Positions 7,373 through 16,101 of a stretch of 64,000 nucleotides of DNA are shown in pieces. The stretch comes from Aliiroseovarius zhejiangensis (lineage in GTDB: Bacteria; Pseudomonadota; Alphaproteobacteria; Rhodobacterales; Rhodobacteraceae). A program made the position numbers and the translations under genes. The number at the start of each line of letters is the position of its first letter. The stretch's first letter is position 1. A model generated the notes under the pieces. The model was not told the origin of the DNA. It saw nothing but the letters and a program-made list of their open reading frames with translations, and made no database searches. Location: NCBI RefSeq assembly GCF_014656375.1, contig NZ_BNCH01000001.1, positions 682,001-746,000 on the forward strand, read 5' to 3'.

Positions 7373-10015
7373 ATGTCAAAAGACAGAGGACATCACACCG
7401 CCAACCAGTTCGCCATCGGCGAAGTGCAGGTTGACGAAGCGAATTTCGACGTCGATGCAGATATTGATGTCGGCTATGCCGATGTTGATCTTGACGCCCA
7501 GCAGCAGCAACAGCAGCAGCAGGTCGACACGTCGGATGTAAACGACAACGCCAACAGTCAGGGCCAGGATCAAGGTCAAGGCCAGGATCAGGGTCAGGGT
7601 CAGGACCAGAACCAACAAGCAAGTTCCGACCAAAGCCAGACCAATGGCGGAGATGACAGCAACGACAACTCCAATTCGGTCAATATCGACTTTGGTGGCG
7701 GTGAGTGGATCCCGCGTGACGACGATGTCGTGGACATCGACGTCAAGGACGGCACCGTTGAAAATGTCGTGACCGCTGGGGGCGACATCGCTCTGGATCC
7801 CGGCGACGACATCGGTGACATCATGACCAACGTCAGATTTGGCGCGGGCAATGATACCGGCGTTGTGAACGTGCAGGAGGCTTACCTGTCCGACGATGAC
7901 CACCTAGGCGCAGCCTCGGTGGCCAACAATGGCGACTTCACCCAAAACGGCAATGCCAACGGTGGCAGCGCCTCGGCTGGTGACGGTATCGCAAATGACA
8001 CCTACACCGGTGACGGTGGTTCGGGTGCGAATGCGGATGGCGGCCAAGCCAATGGTGGCGAAGCCATCGGTGGATATGCCGATGCAACCGGCGGCACCAG
8101 CGGTGATGGTGGCGACAGCGACGCGACCGGCGGCGATGCTGGCGACAGCGGCGAAGCAAGCGCACTGGGCCTGGGCCTTGGCCTTGGCATCAGCGGCAAT
8201 TCTGGTCAGACCAATGGTGGCGACAGCGGTGACGCGGATGCCAACAGCGATGCGACCAGCGATGTCAGCAGCAATAACAACACCCAGGGGTTTGGCGGTA
8301 ACAGCGGCGACTCCTATGCCGAAAGCGACGCCAATGATGGCTCGATCAGCAGCGATGCCAACGGCAACGCAGTTGGTGGCTATGGCACCGGCGGTGATGG
8401 CGGTGACGGCGATGGCGGCGACGGCGGCGACGGCGGTAACGGTACCGGCGGTGACGGCGATGGCGGCGACGGCGGCGACGGCGGCAACGCCCATGGTGGC
8501 GACGCAACCGGCGGCATTGGTGGTGCTGGCGGAGACGGCACAGGTGGCGCTTCGACCACTGGCAATGGCGGCGACGGCGGTGATGGCACCGGCGGCGACG
8601 GCGGCGGCGGTGATGGCGACGGCGGCGACGGTGGCGACGGTGGCAATGGCACCGGCGGCGATGCGGTCGGCGGTTATGGCACCGGCGGCATTGGCGGCGA
8701 CGGTGGTGATGGCGCTGGCGGCGACGGTGGCAATGGCCCCGGCGGCGACGGCAACGCAAACGCCAACACCAGCAACTCGGGCTTCAGCGACAATGACGCT
8801 ACGACCGACAACGATGCCTCCAGCGACAATGATGCAACCGGAAACGGCGGCGACGCCGGGGCAGCATCTGGGGCCGCAGCCGGCGCAGCAGCCGGGCTTG
8901 GACTGCTGAATCTTGCAGGTGCAGGCGCCATGGCTGGCGACCCGACGGCAACGGCCGGCAATGGCCCAGCCGATGCGGGTGGTGCGTCAGACGCAGGAGG
9001 CAACGCCGATGCGGCCGGTGACGGCAGCGGTGATGGCGATGCTGATGCCAGCGGTGACGGCGGCAAAGGCACCGGAGGCGCCGGAGCCGGCGGTGACGGA
9101 GCCATGGGTGCCCAAGGCACCGGAGGCACCGGAGCCGGTGCAACCGGCGGCCAAGGTCCGGGTGGTGCAGGCGCAACCGGTGACGGTGGCGACGGTGCAG
9201 CCGGTGACGGCGGCCAGGGTCCGGGCGGAGCCGGTGCGGCTGCAAACGGCGCTGACGGCGGCCAAGGCCCCGGCGGTGACGGAGCCATCGGTATGGGTGG
9301 CGTCGGCGGCCAAGGCCCCGGTGGGGCTGGTGCAGTCGGTGCAGCCGGTGACGGTGGTCAAGGCCCGGGTGGCGATGGTGCCATGGGCGATGGTGGCGAC
9401 GGCGCCATGGGTGACGGTGGCATGGGCGGTGACGCCGATGGGTCCGCCGACGCCAAGAATGACGTCGACGGCACCGCAAGCTCGACCGCAGATACCGGGG
9501 ACGGCGGCCTGGCCGATGTCTTCTCGGAATCGGCCACTGACGGTTCAGCCGACAGCATGGCAGATGCCATCTCGGGCTACGGCGGTGCGGCGGACACCAA
9601 CCAGACCTCGTCCGCCAGTGCCGATGGCCAGTCCGGCGGCACCAACACCGCAGCCAGCGGTGCCGGTGGCATGGGTGGTACGGCCAACTCGACCGGCGGC
9701 TACAGCGGTGACGCCATGGGCGGCAGCTCGAACGGCGGCATGGCAGATGCCAGCGGCGTGACCGGCGGCATGGGTGGCACGGCCACCAATGGCGCAAGCG
9801 GCATGGCCGATGGCGGCAAATGGGGTTCAGGCAATGGTGACGACGGTTATGTCACCGGCGAATCCTATGCCTCGGCCGCAGCCGTGGTGGACACCGCCGC
9901 GTTCAATCAGAGCATCGTGATGGGTGCCAACGTGCTGGGCAACACGGTCGACATGACCGTTGTTGGCGGCTCGATGAGCTCGACCTATGTCGGTGACGAT
10001 TCGAACGACGCCTAA
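7373..10015 (+). CDS. Giant Gly/Asp/Ala/Asn-rich low-complexity protein, probable type I secretion substrate
   Basis: The 880-residue protein is preceded by AAGGA at 7360-7364. It has no Sec signal peptide. The N-terminus is acidic and Val/Asp-rich, then has eight Gln in a row and a QGQDQG repeat (about residues 43-85). A conventional beta-rich stretch follows (about 105-180). Residues about 185-760 are Gly/Asp/Asn/Ala repeats: GGDGGDG (about 338-462) and five GGQGPGG units (from 592). Two short hydrophobic islands lie near 262-275 and 496-523. The C-terminus is ordered again (AAFNQSIVMGANVLGNTV, then VVGGSM). Lys and Arg are almost absent, so it must be very acidic. True RTX nonapeptides with an aliphatic position are not present. 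With a type I exporter downstream it is most likely an exported matrix, filament or coat protein (inference). Confidence 0.85.
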   Translation: MSKDRGHHTANQFAIGEVQVDEANFDVDADIDVGYADVDLDAQQQQQQQQVDTSDVNDNANSQGQDQGQGQDQGQGQDQNQQASSDQSQTNGGDDSNDNSNSVNIDFGGGEWIPRDDDVVDIDVKDGTVENVVTAGGDIALDPGDDIGDIMTNVRFGAGNDTGVVNVQEAYLSDDDHLGAASVANNGDFTQNGNANGGSASAGDGIANDTYTGDGGSGANADGGQANGGEAIGGYADATGGTSGDGGDSDATGGDAGDSGEASALGLGLGLGISGNSGQTNGGDSGDADANSDATSDVSSNNNTQGFGGNSGDSYAESDANDGSISSDANGNAVGGYGTGGDGGDGDGGDGGDGGNGTGGDGDGGDGGDGGNAHGGDATGGIGGAGGDGTGGASTTGNGGDGGDGTGGDGGGGDGDGGDGGDGGNGTGGDAVGGYGTGGIGGDGGDGAGGDGGNGPGGDGNANANTSNSGFSDNDATTDNDASSDNDATGNGGDAGAASGAAAGAAAGLGLLNLAGAGAMAGDPTATAGNGPADAGGASDAGGNADAAGDGSGDGDADASGDGGKGTGGAGAGGDGAMGAQGTGGTGAGATGGQGPGGAGATGDGGDGAAGDGGQGPGGAGAAANGADGGQGPGGDGAIGMGGVGGQGPGGAGAVGAAGDGGQGPGGDGAMGDGGDGAMGDGGMGGDADGSADAKNDVDGTASSTADTGDGGLADVFSESATDGSADSMADAISGYGGAADTNQTSSASADGQSGGTNTAASGAGGMGGTANSTGGYSGDAMGGSSNGGMADASGVTGGMGGTATNGASGMADGGKWGSGNGDDGYVTGESYASAAAVVDTAAFNQSIVMGANVLGNTVDMTVVGGSMSSTYVGDDSNDA
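8386..8757 (+). repeat. Coding tandem Gly-Gly-Asp repeat
   Basis: Nearly uninterrupted GGC/GGT-GAC/GAT-GGC codons encode GGDGGDG-type peptide repeats inside the 880-residue protein. The DNA is a low-complexity, strand-skewed tract prone to replication slippage and assembly error, and its length may vary between strains. Confidence 0.85.
9146..9432 (+). repeat. Coding repeat of GGQGPGG(A/D)GA units
   Basis: Five copies of the peptide GGQGPGG, each followed by AGA or DGA and an 8-20 residue Gly/Ala/Asp spacer, occur from residue 592 onward. This pattern differs from the Gly-Gly-Asp tract upstream, so the protein has at least two repeat blocks of separate origin. It recalls silk-like and PGRS-like sequences in composition only. 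Confidence 0.8.
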
Positions 10016-10024
10016 ACAATCAAC

Positions 10025-10051
10025 GTCCGGGGCCGCTTGTCGGCCCCGGAC
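10025..10051 (+). terminator. Strong intercistronic hairpin without T-run
   Basis: A perfect 11-bp stem (GTCCGGGGCCG / CGGCCCCGGAC) with a 5-base loop begins 10 bases after the stop of the Gly-rich gene. No T-run follows. It could partly terminate transcription or protect the upstream mRNA end, so that the repetitive protein is made in excess over the downstream genes. Confidence 0.6.
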
Positions 10052-10110
10052 CCGTTCAGTGCCAGGTTCGTTTGTTTGACAACAGTATTCAGCAAGGAGT
10101 TGACGCAGCC

Positions 10111-12147
10111 ATGAGCCTTGACCAGACAACCGAGTCCATCGCGCACTTCATTGGTTTGTTCCACCTCGCTGAAAACGAAGCACGGCTCAGAACGGATTAC
10201 TACGAATTCAAACTGAAACAGAAACTGGCCGAGGCGGGTGAATTTGAGTTCAAGCCCGTCCTCAACAAAGCCCCTTTTGAACTGGGTAAGTTCAACCCCC
10301 ACTCACAGTACACGCCAATCCCCGAACCGCCTGCTCAAGTCGCAGGAAACGGGTCACTCGCCCTTCCGGCGCTGACCGTGCCGCTTGATGGCACGGGCGC
10401 CGTCGGATCGGATGGCCCCGTCCCGATCGACACCGGGGCTGCGGTGGATTTCATCATGGGCAGCGTCACGATCCTGCCTTTCATCCCCCTGCCCTCATCC
10501 GTGATCACGGTGACGATCCAGACCATTCACCTGGATGACAACGATGTGATTGGTGATATCGATGCGGCAGGGTTCCAATCGCTCGACGGTCTGTATGCCG
10601 CGCTTGAGGCCGCGATCGAACTGGCCGAAACACTCCAGCCCTGGACCACTGACGGGCTGATTGCCGAGCTTCTGGACGATGCCGGAAATGTTCTGCCATT
10701 CCTCGACATGATCAACGCGGTCGAAGACCCCGAAATCGAGGGGCTGAACGTCACGATCATCGAAGACGAGGACACGGAAGGTGTGTATGTCAACGGCGAA
10801 CTGGTCGACGAGGTGCCGGAACTGGACGACCATCTGCCCGCCTTTATCAAAGCAAAGCGCGACAAGCTGGACGACGACGAGGACGACGACCAATTGGCCG
10901 GTGTTGCCAAGGATCAGGTCATCCTGGACACCGGAAACGACGCTTGGCCAACCCCTGTCAATTCCGAACACAATGTCAGCGCCGGCGCGAACGAGGCACA
11001 TAACCATGCCGCAATCCACACAAGCTGGATCGACGCGGGCGTCATCGCCGTGGCTGGCGATGTGATCAACCTGAACGCGGTGTCTCAGGTCAACGTGCTT
11101 TATGACACGGACCAGTATCACGACACTCTCCAGAACGACCCAAGCGCGCCGTCACAGGCCCAGAACATCGCGTCAACCCAGATCGACAACCGCGACGTTC
11201 CTGACGGGTTCGAAATCGAAGCATCGGCGTCAACCGACCTGCCGACAAACTGGCATGTGGTGCGGCTGGAAGGCGATGTGACTGTCACCAACTATCTGCA
11301 ACAGCACACGTTCGTGATGGATTCCGACCGGCTGGACCTGACATTTTCGGCCAACTCCACCTCGATCGTGACGGGCGAGAACCTGACCTACAACCTTGGT
11401 GCGGCCGCCGATTTCGGCCAGGGCTATGACCTGATTTTCGTTGGTGGCACCATGCTGTCGCTGAACGTGGTCAATCAGACCAACGTCCTGTTGGACAACG
11501 ACCAGTTCTATGGCTCGGGAATGGATGACGCCGCAGTGTCGGGGCACGACAACCTGTTGCGCAACGAGGCCAGCATCCACCAGGAAGGTATCGACACACA
11601 GGTCGACATGCTGGACGATTTCAAGACCGCGCTGGACGAACTGCAGCAAGGGGTCGACGACCTGTCGGCTGCCGTGGCCCAAAGCGCCTATTTCGAGGGG
11701 CTGGACCAGCTCAGGGTTCTTTATATCGACGGTGATCTGACCCAGATGAACGTCGTCGATCAGGTCAACTATCTGGGCGATATGGATCAGGTGCATATGG
11801 CACTGGATTCGGTCCAGTCCGCTCTGGACGACATTCCGGTGGCCATTACCACCGGGTCCAACCTGTTGACCAACACCGCGTCAATCACCCAGACGGGCTT
11901 TGACTCGGATGTGATGGCGGGTGGCGATTATTATAACGACGCCCTCCTGTACCAGGCCGATCTGATCGACACCGACGCCAACCCGTCGGGCGTCGGCATG
12001 ACCGGCCTGACAAACGAAGCCGTGGCCTTTCTGGCCGATGACATGATTGCCGATGCGGTGAATGACTCGCTCGAAGCCGCAGGCATTGCGAACGACGCCC
12101 ATACCGGCGGCACGGCGTTGGACGTTATGCAGACAATGACAACTTAA
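10111..12147 (+). CDS. Acidic secreted-type protein with three NVVxQxN repeats
   Basis: The start is taken as ATG at 10111, with AAGGAG at 10094-10099; an in-frame TTG at 10072 lacks a good ribosome site. The 678-residue protein has no Sec signal or membrane segment. Its N-terminus is helical (DYYEFKLKQKLAE), followed by a Pro/Thr/Gly linker and an acidic region (DDDEDDD near 260). The C-terminal half contains three copies of a motif: LNAVSQVNVLYDTDQ at about 320, LNVVNQTNVLLDNDQ at about 451 and MNVVDQVNYLGDMDQ at about 546. Copies 2 and 3 are each followed by an N-x-L-x-N-x-ASI segment. Copy 2 shares VGG(S/T)M with the C-terminus of the Gly-rich protein. It lies 24 bases before the secretion ATPase gene, so it is a likely substrate or substrate partner. 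I recognise no named family. Confidence 0.82.
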   Translation: MSLDQTTESIAHFIGLFHLAENEARLRTDYYEFKLKQKLAEAGEFEFKPVLNKAPFELGKFNPHSQYTPIPEPPAQVAGNGSLALPALTVPLDGTGAVGSDGPVPIDTGAAVDFIMGSVTILPFIPLPSSVITVTIQTIHLDDNDVIGDIDAAGFQSLDGLYAALEAAIELAETLQPWTTDGLIAELLDDAGNVLPFLDMINAVEDPEIEGLNVTIIEDEDTEGVYVNGELVDEVPELDDHLPAFIKAKRDKLDDDEDDDQLAGVAKDQVILDTGNDAWPTPVNSEHNVSAGANEAHNHAAIHTSWIDAGVIAVAGDVINLNAVSQVNVLYDTDQYHDTLQNDPSAPSQAQNIASTQIDNRDVPDGFEIEASASTDLPTNWHVVRLEGDVTVTNYLQQHTFVMDSDRLDLTFSANSTSIVTGENLTYNLGAAADFGQGYDLIFVGGTMLSLNVVNQTNVLLDNDQFYGSGMDDAAVSGHDNLLRNEASIHQEGIDTQVDMLDDFKTALDELQQGVDDLSAAVAQSAYFEGLDQLRVLYIDGDLTQMNVVDQVNYLGDMDQVHMALDSVQSALDDIPVAITTGSNLLTNTASITQTGFDSDVMAGGDYYNDALLYQADLIDTDANPSGVGMTGLTNEAVAFLADDMIADAVNDSLEAAGIANDAHTGGTALDVMQTMTT

Positions 12148-12171
12148 TCCATTTTCAAAGCGAGTGATTAC

Positions 12172-14142
12172 ATGACCAATGCGGCACAGCAGGTCCGCGA
12201 CCCGGAAGCACCTTCAAAACCACGGTTGGTGTTGAAAACGGTCGACCGGGTCGAAACCGAGACGCAGCCGACATCCAAGATGGACGGCGCGGGGATCGGT
12301 GTAACCATCGACCAGAAGGCGAACCAGCCGATTTCAAACAAGACCAACCCTCCCCCCACCCGTTCCGGCGGTGGTGGTGGCGACGGTGGCGGCGGAGGCG
12401 CCAATTTCCACAAGCGGATCGGACCGCAGGACTTTTCGCAAAGCCTGAAGGAAGGCATGGCCGCCGTGCGCGGCAACCTTCTGTTCGTGATGGTGATGAC
12501 CTGCGCCACCAACATCCTGATCCTGTCGATCCCGATCTATCTGTTCCAGATTTCCGACCGGGTGCTGACCAGCCGGTCCACCGACACGCTGATCATGCTG
12601 ACCATCGTCATCGCGGGCGCGGTGATCCTTCAGGCCGTCTTTGATGCGGTCCGGCGGTTCGTGCTGATGCGCACGGCGGTCGAGGTCGCGGCGAAGCTCG
12701 GCACCCCGATCCTGAGCGCCGCGGCGGCGGCATCATTGAACGGCACCGGGCGCGAATATCAGACGCTGGGCGATCTTCAGCAACTGCGCGGCTTCATCGT
12801 GTCGGGCACGCTGATCTCGTTCCTTGACGTACCCTTTGCGCCCCTGTTCATCCTGGCGATTTTCCTTGTGCACCCGCAGCTTGGCATGATCGTGATCGTG
12901 ACCTCTCTGCTGTTGCTGGTGATCGCGCTGATCAACCAGAAAGCCACCGCAAAACCCTTTGCCGAAGCCAACCTGGCGCAGTCCAAGGCAAACATGCACC
13001 TGGATTCGATGTCCCGAAACAGCCAGATCATCAACGCGTTGGCCATGATCCCCGAGGCCGTGTCGATCTGGGGCAAGGACACCGCCGCATCACTGACCGC
13101 GCAGGTGCGCGCGCAGGACCGCAACATCATCTCAGCCGCGTTTTCGCGTGGCGTGCGCCTGTTGACGCAGATCGGAATGCTGGGCTGGGGCGCGTACCTG
13201 GCCATTCAGGGCGAGATCACGGGCGGCATGGTCATCGCGGCGTCGATCATCGCGGGTCGCGCGCTCGCCCCGATTGAGGGGTCGATCGAGGGGTGGAATG
13301 CTTTCATCCTGACCCGCGGCGCCTATGGCCGTATCCGCACGCTTCTGCAAAACTCTAAACTGCAATTCGAAAAACTGCGCCTGCCCCGACCCGAAGGCCG
13401 GCTGGATGTGGAACGTCTGCTGTTCGTGCCCCCCGGCACCAAGGATGTGGTGCTGAACGGTCTCAGTTTCCAACTAAACCCCGGCGAAAGCCTGGCGATC
13501 ATCGGCAATTCCGGCGCGGGCAAGACGACGCTGGGCAAGATGCTGGTTGGCTCGATCCTGCCCACATCGGGCAATGTGCGGCTGGACCTGATGGACCTGC
13601 GCAACTGGGAACCGCGCCAGTTCGGTGAAAGCATCGGCTATCTGCCGCAGGACGTGCAACTGTTCCCGGGTTCGATCAAGGACAATATCGGCCGGATGCG
13701 CGCCGATGCGACGGACGAACAGATCTATGAGGCCGCCAAACTGGCCGATGTGCATGAGATGATCGCCAACCTGCCGCAAGGCTATGAAACGATGGTGGCC
13801 GCCGATGGCTCGCCGCTGTCGGGCGGGCAGAAACAGCGTATCGCGCTGGCGCGCGCGTTCTTCGGCAACCCCCGCATGGTAGTGCTGGACGAGCCGAACT
13901 CGAACCTCGATGCGGCGGGCGACAAGGCGCTGGCGCGCGCCATAGAACATGCGCGCCGCAGCAAGATCACCGTGGTCGTGATCACCCAGAAACCCGCCCT
14001 TCTGGACGTGGTCGACAAGATCATGCTGATCCGCGACGGCTCGATCGCGCTGTTTGGTACGCGCGACACCGTGTTGCAGCGGATCCGCGACGACCAGCGC
14101 GCGCGCCAACAGCCACCCAAACCACTGGGGGAGCAAACCTGA
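12172..14142 (+). CDS. Type I secretion ABC transporter, PrtD/HlyB class
   Basis: The 656-residue inner-membrane protein powers export through a trans-envelope channel. The N-terminus is a disordered extension with a Gly tract (residues 66-76) and no C39 peptidase domain, so leader peptides are not cleaved. Transmembrane helices begin near residue 100 (NLLFVMVMTCATNILILSI). The nucleotide-binding domain has Walker A GNSGAGKT at 445-452, LSGGQKQR from 549 and Walker B MVVLDEP from 569, all intact. It is followed after one base by the HlyD-type gene and preceded by the two putative substrates. The outer-membrane TolC partner is not in the window. The Gly-rich extension before the membrane domain is unusual and may contact the Gly-rich substrate (inference). 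Confidence 0.93.
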   Translation: MTNAAQQVRDPEAPSKPRLVLKTVDRVETETQPTSKMDGAGIGVTIDQKANQPISNKTNPPPTRSGGGGGDGGGGGANFHKRIGPQDFSQSLKEGMAAVRGNLLFVMVMTCATNILILSIPIYLFQISDRVLTSRSTDTLIMLTIVIAGAVILQAVFDAVRRFVLMRTAVEVAAKLGTPILSAAAAASLNGTGREYQTLGDLQQLRGFIVSGTLISFLDVPFAPLFILAIFLVHPQLGMIVIVTSLLLLVIALINQKATAKPFAEANLAQSKANMHLDSMSRNSQIINALAMIPEAVSIWGKDTAASLTAQVRAQDRNIISAAFSRGVRLLTQIGMLGWGAYLAIQGEITGGMVIAASIIAGRALAPIEGSIEGWNAFILTRGAYGRIRTLLQNSKLQFEKLRLPRPEGRLDVERLLFVPPGTKDVVLNGLSFQLNPGESLAIIGNSGAGKTTLGKMLVGSILPTSGNVRLDLMDLRNWEPRQFGESIGYLPQDVQLFPGSIKDNIGRMRADATDEQIYEAAKLADVHEMIANLPQGYETMVAADGSPLSGGQKQRIALARAFFGNPRMVVLDEPNSNLDAAGDKALARAIEHARRSKITVVVITQKPALLDVVDKIMLIRDGSIALFGTRDTVLQRIRDDQRARQQPPKPLGEQT

Positions 14143-14143
14143 C

Positions 14144-15496
14144 ATGACCCAGTCGAACCTTCCCGCCAACGCCGTCGTCATCCACGAATGGCATGACAAG
14201 GTGCCGCGCTCGATCAAGAAACACGTGATGTTCGGACTGCTTCTGCTGGTCGTGACCTTTGGCGGATTCGGCGCATGGGCGTTTCGCGCACCGCTTGCCG
14301 CTGCGGTCATCGCGCAAGGCAGTTTCGTGGCCACCGGGCGCAACAAGATCGTGCAGCACCTTGAAGGTGGAATCATCCATGAAATCCTGGTCAGAGAAGG
14401 CGACGAGGTCTCGGCGGGCGACGTTCTGCTGACCCTTGATGAAACCGCCGCGCTGGCAAACCGGCGCGAATTGCACATTCGCAAAGCGCGGCTTGAGGCG
14501 ACCGTGACCCGTCTTGCCGCCGAGTACCGCGAGCTGGAACAGCTCGATTTTCCGCAACAGCTTTTGGACGAGGCCAGTCAGGATCAGGAAATCGCGTCGA
14601 TCCTTGATGGTCAGCGGCTGTCATTCAGCACCGCCCGCGCTTCGCTGAACAATGATGTCTCGCTATTGGAACGCAACATCAACGCGCTCGAAATCCGCAA
14701 GACCGGGTATCAGATCCAGCATGATTCCCACGTCAAGATGGTCGAACTGCTGGATCAGGAATACGCCGACAAAAGCAAATTGCTGAGCGGTGGTCTGATC
14801 CGCCAGACCGAGGTGAACGCGCTGCTGCGCGCCAAAATCGAAGCACAGGGCCAGATCGGGCGCCTGCAAGCCGAGGTGAACGAAAACGAGCAGTTGATGC
14901 TGAAACACCAGACCCAGATCGAAAAGGTCCGCAGCCTGTATCGCGAAAATGCGTTGGATGAATTGCAGGTCATCCAGGCCGAACTTGAAAGCGTGCGTGA
15001 AAAATACCGCAAGGCGGAAAACGTCCTGACCCGGTCCGAAGTCACGGCCCCGGTCAGCGGCACGATCCTGCGCCTGCACTATTTCACCCCCGGTGGGGTG
15101 ATCGAAACCGGCAAGCCCATCGCGGAAATCCTGCCCTCCAGCGCGCCCCTGATCGTCGAGACCTTGATCCTGCGCACCGATATCGACAGCGTGCATCGTG
15201 GGCAGAACGCCGTTGTGCGGCTGACGGGGCTGAACGCGCGTACGACGCCGGTGCTGGACGGCACGGTCGATTATGTCTCGGCGGATGCGATTGCCGACAA
15301 CGCAAACGGTGTCACGCGCGAAGTGTTCGTGGCACGCGTAACCCTGTCGCCCGAAGAACTGGCCCGTGTCAAAGGCTTCGTCCCGACGCCGGGTATGCCG
15401 GCCGAGGTGATGATCCAGACGGCCGAACGGACCTTTGCGCAGTACATTGCCCGGCCGCTGGCCGACAGCATGGCGCGCGCGTTCCGGGAACAATAG
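14144..15496 (+). CDS. HlyD/PrtE-family membrane fusion protein
   Basis: The start is ATG at 14144, one base after the ATPase stop, with GGGGGAG at 14127-14133. The 450-residue adaptor has one transmembrane segment (about residues 25-45), a biotinyl-lipoyl-like half (GRNKIVQHLEGGIIHEILV, then GDEVSAGDVLL), a long coiled-coil hairpin (about 110-290), the returning lipoyl half (VTAPVSGTILRL) and the beta-barrel (IVETLILRTDID). It bridges the inner-membrane ATPase and TolC. All parts expected of the family are present and the length is typical, so the exporter looks complete apart from the outer-membrane channel. Confidence 0.93.
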   Translation: MTQSNLPANAVVIHEWHDKVPRSIKKHVMFGLLLLVVTFGGFGAWAFRAPLAAAVIAQGSFVATGRNKIVQHLEGGIIHEILVREGDEVSAGDVLLTLDETAALANRRELHIRKARLEATVTRLAAEYRELEQLDFPQQLLDEASQDQEIASILDGQRLSFSTARASLNNDVSLLERNINALEIRKTGYQIQHDSHVKMVELLDQEYADKSKLLSGGLIRQTEVNALLRAKIEAQGQIGRLQAEVNENEQLMLKHQTQIEKVRSLYRENALDELQVIQAELESVREKYRKAENVLTRSEVTAPVSGTILRLHYFTPGGVIETGKPIAEILPSSAPLIVETLILRTDIDSVHRGQNAVVRLTGLNARTTPVLDGTVDYVSADAIADNANGVTREVFVARVTLSPEELARVKGFVPTPGMPAEVMIQTAERTFAQYIARPLADSMARAFREQ

Positions 15497-15651
15497 GGAA
15501 CCGGGAAGAACGCGCTTTCCGAAAGTGCGATGCCAGCGTGATATCCGGCGGAGGCATGCAGTCGGTTGTGGGCCGCGATCCCCGCCCCATGGAAATTCAG
15601 CCATGCAACCCCCATCTTAGACAGGACTGACTTTTCCAAGGGGGTTCAGAT

Positions 15652-16101
15652 TTGAAGACTTATGAAAAATCCGCTGAAGCCATCGCCAAACTGTCGCCTG
15701 AACAATATCGCGTGACGCAGGAGAACGGCACCGAGCGTCCGGGTAGTGGTGAATACCTCGGCAACAAGGAGCCCGGTATCTACGTCGACATCGTTTCGGG
15801 CGAGCCGTTGTTTGCGTCCTCGGACAAGTATGAAAGTGGCTGCGGCTGGCCCAGCTTCACCAAGCCGATCGAGCCTGCCCATATCACCGAGCTTCAGGAT
15901 GCCTCGCTCGGGATGATGCGGACCGAGGTTCGGTCGTCCCATGGCGACAGCCATCTTGGGCACGTGTTCCCTGACGGGCCAAAGGACCGGGGCGGGCTGC
16001 GCTATTGCATCAACTCGGCCTCGCTCAGATTCGTGCATCGCGACGATATGGAGGCGGAAGGCTACGGGGACTATCTCAATCAGGTGGAGGATATCGGATG
16101 A
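15652..16101 (+). CDS. msrB: Peptide-methionine (R)-S-oxide reductase
   Basis: TTG start with AAGGGGG at 15638-15644; no in-frame ATG is available nearby. The 149-residue protein reduces the R epimer of methionine sulfoxide in proteins and free methionine. It carries [18 protein letters not shown] and the catalytic [11 protein letters not shown]. The second CxxC pair that binds zinc in many MsrB proteins (GNCDAHL in E. coli) is replaced by SSHGDSHL, so this is a zinc-free type. It overlaps msrA by the sequence ATGA, so both repair enzymes are made together. No regulator is adjacent. Confidence 0.95.
   Translation: MKTYEKSAEAIAKLSPEQYRVTQENGTERPGSGEYLGNKEPGIYVDIVSGEPLFASSDKYESGCGWPSFTKPIEPAHITELQDASLGMMRTEVRSSHGDSHLGHVFPDGPKDRGGLRYCINSASLRFVHRDDMEAEGYGDYLNQVEDIG

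Noticed and set aside
8386-8757. Regular repeats suggesting a CRISPR array
   Set aside because: The period follows codons of Gly and Asp, there are no unique spacers and no cas gene, and the frame is open across it.
7904-9797. Long open frames on the minus strand and in other frames opposite the Gly-rich gene
   Set aside because: They are shadows of the GGC/GAC repeat: their products are low-complexity Arg/His or Ala/Pro strings without ribosome sites.
7373-10015. RTX toxin or adhesin
   Set aside because: The GGxGxDx(aliphatic)x nonapeptide is not present as a regular array; the repeats lack the aliphatic position.
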